In this document: positions 13,276 to 17,233 of the stretch, in pieces
Position numbering within the stretch: the stretch's first letter is position 1
Layout: each line of letters starts with the position of its first letter
Assembly (NCBI GenBank): GCA_002491115.1
Contig: DKVI01000100.1
Span: forward strand, 33,700 to 50,932
Direction: 5' to 3'
Length of the DNA stretch: 17,233 nucleotides
Origin: Lachnospiraceae bacterium UBA7182
Lineage (GTDB): Bacteria; Bacillota; Clostridia; Lachnospirales; Lachnospiraceae
The notes under the pieces: generated by a model
Database searches by the model: none
What the model was told of the DNA's origin: nothing
What the model saw: only the letters and a program-made list of their open reading frames with translations
Translations under genes and position numbers: made by a program

Positions 13276-14367
13276 TTACACAACGCCTCCTGTCGCTCTT
13301 ACAGAATCGCGTACCAGAATTTTCGGCCGGTACAGATAGGTCCCGTCAAAATCCGGTTCATTGATCAGGCGGATCATATTTTCCGCCGCCTTTTTTCCCA
13401 GTTGTTTCATAGGATATGGTACCGATGTAATGTGCGGGTCGCACAAAAGCGACAGATCCGACCCGTCCACACTGATGACAGAGAGCTGCCCGGGTATCCG
13501 GATTCCTTCCCTGCGTAAAAGTTCTACCAGCCCAAAAGCTACTTCATCATTGTAACAGAATACCGCCGTGCTGTCTGTCAGACGGCGCAGCACCGAATTG
13601 CGTATGTTTTTCAGATTTCTCTGGTCTTCTGTGTCAATCCAGAGGATCTTCCGGTCGTCCACACTAAGCCCTGCATGCAGGATCGCATTCACATAACCTG
13701 CATACCGCAGCTTCCCCTGTCCGTCGTCCGCTTTAAAGATTCCCGCGATTTTTTTATGCCCCTGGGAAATCAGATAGTTTACCGCATCTTCCGCCACTTT
13801 CTTGTCGTCCAGCGCCACAAGAGGTGCCGAAAGTTCCGGATAAACACAGTTAAAAAATAAAAGGGGTATATTTCTTCTGCGCAGCTCATGGTAAAATTCC
13901 AGATTGGGGTTGGGCAGGGCAGTTTTCGTTCCTTCCACAATCACGCCGTCCACATTGTCTTTTTTCAGAATATTTTCCAGAATCTGGCGCTCGTTATCCA
14001 CCCGGTTGCTTGTAAAAGCAATCTGGGTCGTATAGCCGGATTTTAAAAGTGTCTGGGCAATTCCCTGAAGGGTGGGAGGAAAGATGTATCCGTCCACATA
14101 GGTGCTGATGACGCCTATATTCATATTTTTTCTGCGCGTATTCACGCTGCGGCTGCCTATATAGGTTCCGCTTCCCCGCACCCTTTCCACAAGTCCTTCT
14201 GTTTCCAGTATCCCGATGGCGTGGCGCACCGTCTGACGGCTCAGGCTGAACATCTCGCTTAATTCATTTTCCGAATACAGTTTCTCGCCCGGATGCAGCC
14301 CCTGCGTGCTGATCTGATCTTTGATCCAGTTCACTAATATAACATATTTGGGCTCCTGATATTTCAT
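13276..14367 (-). CDS. araR: AraR-type repressor (GntR wHTH + LacI-like sugar domain)
   Basis: This is a chimeric regulator with the AraR architecture. A GntR-type winged helix covers about residues 5-70 (YVILVNWIKDQI, LYSENELSEMFSLSRQTVRHA, EGLVERVRGSGTYI). A LacI/periplasmic-binding-like ligand domain covers about 83-355 (NIGVISTYVDGYIFP, DGVIVEGT, STAVFCYNDEVAFGLV, LSVISVDGSDLS). In Bacillus such proteins repress arabinose genes and release DNA on binding L-arabinose. The operon context here supports the same role. Of two possible starts, a GTG at 14374-14376 and the ATG at 14365-14367, I chose the ATG. Neither has a linear ribosome binding site at normal distance; AAGGA at 14404-14408 could be brought to about ten bases from the ATG by the hairpin at 14377-14402. 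No copy of the known Bacillus AraR operator was found in the window, so its target probably lies upstream of the missing first gene. Confidence 0.9.
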   Translation of the reverse strand: MKYQEPKYVILVNWIKDQISTQGLHPGEKLYSENELSEMFSLSRQTVRHAIGILETEGLVERVRGSGTYIGSRSVNTRRKNMNIGVISTYVDGYIFPPTLQGIAQTLLKSGYTTQIAFTSNRVDNERQILENILKKDNVDGVIVEGTKTALPNPNLEFYHELRRRNIPLLFFNCVYPELSAPLVALDDKKVAEDAVNYLISQGHKKIAGIFKADDGQGKLRYAGYVNAILHAGLSVDDRKILWIDTEDQRNLKNIRNSVLRRLTDSTAVFCYNDEVAFGLVELLRREGIRIPGQLSVISVDGSDLSLLCDPHITSVPYPMKQLGKKAAENMIRLINEPDFDGTYLYRPKILVRDSVRATGGVV

Positions 14368-14376
14368 ATAAACCAC

Positions 14377-14402
14377 AGGGCCGTCCCGAAAGGACAGCCC
14401 CT
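14377..14402 (-). promoter_or_regulatory. Hairpin in the araR translation initiation region
   Basis: Read on the minus strand, AGGGGCTGTCC (14402-14392) pairs with GGACGGCCCT (14386-14377), with one bulged G and one G-U pair, around the loop TTTCG. It lies between the mmsB stop (14423) and the araR start. An AAGGA Shine-Dalgarno-like motif (14404-14408) is immediately before it. The ATG is nine bases after it. No T-tract follows on the minus strand, so it is not a minus-strand terminator. It probably tunes araR translation or transcript processing. Confidence 0.6.
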
Positions 14403-14422
14403 TTCCTTTTTATCGATTCTGA

Positions 14423-15577
14423 CTATTTTTTACGTTTTGATACAAGGTCGATGGTAACAGCGCCCAGAAGTACGGCACCTTTTACAATCTTCTGCAAGTC
14501 GGTGGAGAATCCGTACAGGGACATACCGTTGTTCAGGATACCCATGATGAAAGCTCCTACAACCGCACCAATGATCGTTCCGATACCGCCGGAAGTAGCT
14601 GCGCCGCCGATGTAGCAGGATGCGATCGCGTCCATTTCAAACTGATCGCCTGCTTTCGGCGTAGCCGAAGCGTTACGGGCTGACAATACGATACCTGCTA
14701 CCGCGCAGAGAATACCCATATTGGTGTATACCCAGAAAAATACCCTCTCTGTATTGATACCGGACAGTTTTGCCGCTTTGGCATTGCCGCCCAGTGCATA
14801 AATCTGGCGTCCTGCAACCGTTTTAGTTGTAATAAAGTGATATAATCCTACCAGAAGTGCCATCAGCACCAACACAAACGGGATGCCGCTGTAGCATGCC
14901 AGTTTATAGAAGAAGAACCAGACGATTCCTATAATAATGGCATTTTTTACAATCAACTGCCAGGCCGGGTTGGTGGCAAAGCCATATTTTTTCTTGGTTG
15001 CGATGCTCTTTAATTCCGCCATGACAATCAGAACGGATATCACTGCAGCCACAATCAGGCAGATCAGATCCACATTGCCGACTTTGATCGTCGGAAGGAA
15101 TCCTGCACCTATGTACACAAAGTTATTGGGAAGAGGTCCCTTGGTCTGTGCCTGTAAAAGCACATAAGTAAGACCGCGGCCCATCAGCATGGTTGCCAGC
15201 GTTACAATAAAAGGCGGGATTCCAAGTTTTGAAATGAAAAAGCCCGCAAACATACCGCAAAGCAAGCCTACAATCAATGCCGCAATGATGGCAATCCACA
15301 TGTTCCAGCCATAGTCCACCATACCGATGCCGATGACGGCGCCGCAGGTTGCGACAATGGAACCAACACCCAGGTCAACGTTACCGGTCAGTACGCACAG
15401 CAGCATACCAACAGCCAGAATAACGATGTAACCGTTCTGCATGATCAGGTTATTGATGTTTGCCGGGGACAGGTTCTTGCCGCCGGTCAGGATCGCAAAA
15501 ATAACATAAACCGCTATAAGCGCCAATACCATACCGTACTGTCTCATATCAATATTAACAACTTTTTTCTTATCCAT
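14423..15577 (-). CDS. mmsB: Multiple-monosaccharide ABC transporter permease
   Basis: This 384-residue membrane subunit of a CUT2-type sugar importer has roughly ten hydrophobic segments and no signal peptide. The family motifs are seen: NVDLGVGSIVATCGAVIG (66-83), KLGIPPFIVTLATMLMGRGL, YALGGNAKAAKLSGI and the C-terminal FEMDAIASCYIGGAATSGG followed by GALVGAFIMGILNNGMS-like residues. Length and the inserted middle region (about 195-235, charged then hydrophobic) fit the MmsB/GguB/XylH group rather than the shorter RbsC. It pairs with MmsA, whose stop codon is two bases before this ATG (15575-15577), and uses AAAGGTG in the end of mmsA as ribosome binding site. The substrate is probably L-arabinose or a related pentose, judged from araR, araA and araD in the same operon. 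It cannot be separated from xylose or galactose by sequence alone. Confidence 0.93.
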   Translation of the reverse strand: MDKKKVVNIDMRQYGMVLALIAVYVIFAILTGGKNLSPANINNLIMQNGYIVILAVGMLLCVLTGNVDLGVGSIVATCGAVIGIGMVDYGWNMWIAIIAALIVGLLCGMFAGFFISKLGIPPFIVTLATMLMGRGLTYVLLQAQTKGPLPNNFVYIGAGFLPTIKVGNVDLICLIVAAVISVLIVMAELKSIATKKKYGFATNPAWQLIVKNAIIIGIVWFFFYKLACYSGIPFVLVLMALLVGLYHFITTKTVAGRQIYALGGNAKAAKLSGINTERVFFWVYTNMGILCAVAGIVLSARNASATPKAGDQFEMDAIASCYIGGAATSGGIGTIIGAVVGAFIMGILNNGMSLYGFSTDLQKIVKGAVLLGAVTIDLVSKRKK

Positions 15578-15579
15578 GA

Positions 15580-17130
15580 TTACGCACCTTTCCTGTTATC
15601 AGCCATAATACAGCCCATGATCTTTTCCTGAGTCATCTCTTCCTTCGCCAGCTCTCCCGCGATATGGCCCTCATTGATCACATACAGCCGGTCGCAGGTA
15701 CCGATGATCTCCGGCATCTCGGAAGAGATGATAATCACCGCCTTGCCTGCTTTTGCCAGATCATTAATGACGCAGTAGATCTCATACTTCGCGCCCACGT
15801 CGATACCTCTGGTCGGCTCGTCCAGGATCAGCACATCCGGCTGGGTCAGCATCCATTTGGCGAGTACCACCTTCTGCTGGTTACCTCCGGAAAGGGAACC
15901 CACCGTCTGGTCGATGGAATTGGCTTTTACATTAATCAGTTTCTTATATTCCTCCGCCTTCACAATTTCTTCATTGGCATCCACGACGCCGTTTTTAGAG
16001 AAGAAATTCCGAAGGGCAGCCATGGTCATATTCCTCTTAATATCGTCGATCAGAACCAGACCGTTGCCTTTACGGTCCTCTGACACGTAAGCAAGTTTGT
16101 TATCGATGGCAGTCCGCACATCTTTCAGATCAACTTCTTTGCCATTCAGCCTGACTGTACCGCTTATTTTCTGTCCGTAAGACTTTCCGAAAACGCTCAT
16201 GGCAAATTCTGTACGTCCGGCGCCCATAAGCCCTGCAAGACCTACAACTTCCCCCGCCTTTACCTGGATGTTCACATCCTTTAAAACCTGACGTTCCGGA
16301 TCTTCCGGATGATATACATTCCAGTTGGATACTTCAAATATAGTATCACCTATTGTTACTCCCTCGCGGATCGGATAGCGGTTCGTCATCTCACGCCCTA
16401 CCATGCCTTTGATAATACGGTCCTCCGAAAAATCATCCACACCCTTGGTAAGGGTCTCGATGGTGTGCCCGTCACGAATGACAGTAATCGCGTCCGCCAC
16501 ATAACTGATCTCATTTAACTTATGGGAAATGATGATCATCGTTACACCCTGTTTTTTAAGCTCCAGCATGATCTCCAGAAGCTTCGCAGACTCTTCGTCA
16601 TTGAGAGCCGCCGTCGGCTCATCCAGGATCAGAAGTTCCACATCCTTCGCCATAGCCTTGGCGATTTCAATCAGCTGCTGCTTTCCGACACCCAGTGAAT
16701 TTACCGGCACATTGACGTCCTCATTCTCAAGTCCTACCTTTGCCAGCATCTCTGCCGCCTTCGCCCTGGTCCTGGTCCAGTCGATAACACCTTTGCCGGA
16801 ACACTGCTCGTTCCCCAGGAACACATTCTCCGCCACCGACAGATGCGGGCTTAAAGCCAGCTCCTGATGGATGATAACGATTCCTTTGGCTTCACTGTCC
16901 TTGATCTTGTGGAACTTCCCAATCTCACCTTTGTAGACGATATCTCCGGAATAGGTACCATAAGGATACACGCCGGAGAGCACGTTCATCAGTGTGGATT
17001 TACCGGCTCCGTTCTCCCCGCACAACGCATGGACCTCGCCTTTTTTCACTTTCAGATTCACATCGTCCAGTGCCTTTACGCCTGAGAATTCCTTGGTTAT
17101 GTGGTTCATCTCCAAGATATAATCTGACAT
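15580..17130 (-). CDS. mmsA: Multiple-monosaccharide ABC transporter ATP-binding protein
   Basis: This 516-residue, two-domain sugar-importer ATPase is of the CUT2 type (MmsA/GguA/XylG). Domain 1 has Walker A GENGAGKST (38-46), Q89 in VIIHQELALS, a modified signature LGVGKQQ (146-152), Walker B LLILDEP (166-172) and H203. Domain 2 has a degenerate P-loop GLMGAGRTEFA (300-310), EDRKGNGLVL, a standard signature LSGGNQQK (413-420) and LILDEPTRGIDVG (434-446). The non-canonical second P-loop is normal for this family, where one site is usually weak. The ATG at 17128-17130 has AAGGAG about eight bases upstream. It is followed by mmsB with a 2-base gap. The substrate-binding protein gene, expected just upstream, is beyond the window edge. 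A hairpin at 17161-17199 precedes it. Confidence 0.95.
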   Translation of the reverse strand: MSDYILEMNHITKEFSGVKALDDVNLKVKKGEVHALCGENGAGKSTLMNVLSGVYPYGTYSGDIVYKGEIGKFHKIKDSEAKGIVIIHQELALSPHLSVAENVFLGNEQCSGKGVIDWTRTRAKAAEMLAKVGLENEDVNVPVNSLGVGKQQLIEIAKAMAKDVELLILDEPTAALNDEESAKLLEIMLELKKQGVTMIIISHKLNEISYVADAITVIRDGHTIETLTKGVDDFSEDRIIKGMVGREMTNRYPIREGVTIGDTIFEVSNWNVYHPEDPERQVLKDVNIQVKAGEVVGLAGLMGAGRTEFAMSVFGKSYGQKISGTVRLNGKEVDLKDVRTAIDNKLAYVSEDRKGNGLVLIDDIKRNMTMAALRNFFSKNGVVDANEEIVKAEEYKKLINVKANSIDQTVGSLSGGNQQKVVLAKWMLTQPDVLILDEPTRGIDVGAKYEIYCVINDLAKAGKAVIIISSEMPEIIGTCDRLYVINEGHIAGELAKEEMTQEKIMGCIMADNRKGA

Positions 17131-17160
17131 ACCTCTTGCTCCTTTTCTTTATATTTCCAC

Positions 17161-17199
17161 AGACAGAACGCCGTTTTTTGTTTCTTTCGGCTTCTGTCT
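17161..17199 (-). promoter_or_regulatory. Stable hairpin upstream of mmsA (intercistronic)
   Basis: AGACAGAACGCCG (17161-17173) pairs with CGGCTTCTGTCT (17188-17199), giving 12 pairs with one bulged base around a 14-base loop (purine-rich on the minus strand). No T-tract follows on the minus strand, so it is not a terminator for an upstream gene. Further upstream, GCCGCCGCC with T5 at the window edge looks like the right half of a terminator cut by the edge. Such structures between a binding-protein gene and its transporter genes commonly set their expression ratio. Confidence 0.5.
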
Positions 17200-17233
17200 C
17201 GGGATAAACCCCTGTAAAAAGGCGGCGGCTTTC

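Noticed and set aside
17149..17233. Minus-strand open frame ending at a TAA (17149-17151), possible C-terminus of an upstream gene
   Set aside because: Its sequence does not look like the end of a sugar-binding protein, it runs through the hairpin, and the edge resembles a terminator arm; without upstream sequence it cannot be supported.
11480..17233. Search for Bacillus-type AraR operator in intergenic gaps
   Set aside because: No convincing match was seen by eye in the gaps of the operon; the operator is probably upstream of the missing first gene or differs in this lineage.

Overview
This window looks like a chromosomal segment of a gut-type Firmicute, most likely Lachnospiraceae (Clostridium cluster XIVa). 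I infer this from the rplM-rpsI pair with Firmicute-type AGGAGG ribosome binding sites, the MmsAB-type sugar importer joined to araR, araA and araD, a lipoprotein serpin of the kind known from gut Firmicutes, and a 'one-TM kinase + response regulator + FtsX transporter' cassette. The species cannot be named from this sequence. Nearly all genes are on the minus strand; only a TerD/AIM24 pair (5376-6853) is on the plus strand. No gene-free stretch exceeds 300 bases. I see no tRNA, rRNA, CRISPR array, insertion sequence or origin.

Layout in window order. (1) 1-239: the N-terminal part of a gene made of 11-residue (hendecad) coiled-coil repeats encoded by a 66-bp tandem DNA repeat, with its own promoter. 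(2) 365-5209: a minus-strand unit of OmpR-type response regulator, short histidine kinase, LolD/MacB-type ATPase and large FtsX-type permease. A hairpin followed by T6 lies between the kinase and transporter genes. (3) 5376-6853: a plus-strand TerD-domain gene and AIM24-family gene with a good sigma-A promoter. It converges on (4) 6904-8205, a secreted lipoprotein serpin, with a shared terminator hairpin between them. (5) 8280-9578: an AAA_14/DUF4143 ATPase whose promoter is overlapped by a 52-bp near-perfect palindrome. (6) 9728-10565: rpsI and rplM behind a perfect consensus promoter and a leader of about 95 nt. (7) 10787-17130: an arabinose operon read as mmsA, mmsB, araR, a small two-TM protein, araA, araD, ending at a strong hairpin near 10750.

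In region 7, MmsA and MmsB import a pentose using a binding protein that probably lies just beyond the right edge. AraA converts L-arabinose to L-ribulose, and AraD converts L-ribulose 5-phosphate to D-xylulose 5-phosphate. The kinase AraB that should link them is not in the window. AraR is the likely arabinose-responsive repressor. Region 2 resembles peptide-sensing or efflux modules. Regions 3 and 4 put a tellurium-resistance-family pair beside a protease inhibitor, with no obvious functional link.

The points most worth a second look are the hendecad repeat gene, the palindrome over the AAA_14 promoter, the hairpin that appears to sit between the Shine-Dalgarno sequence and the start codon of araR, the serpin's long reactive loop, and the unannotated two-TM protein inside the arabinose operon.
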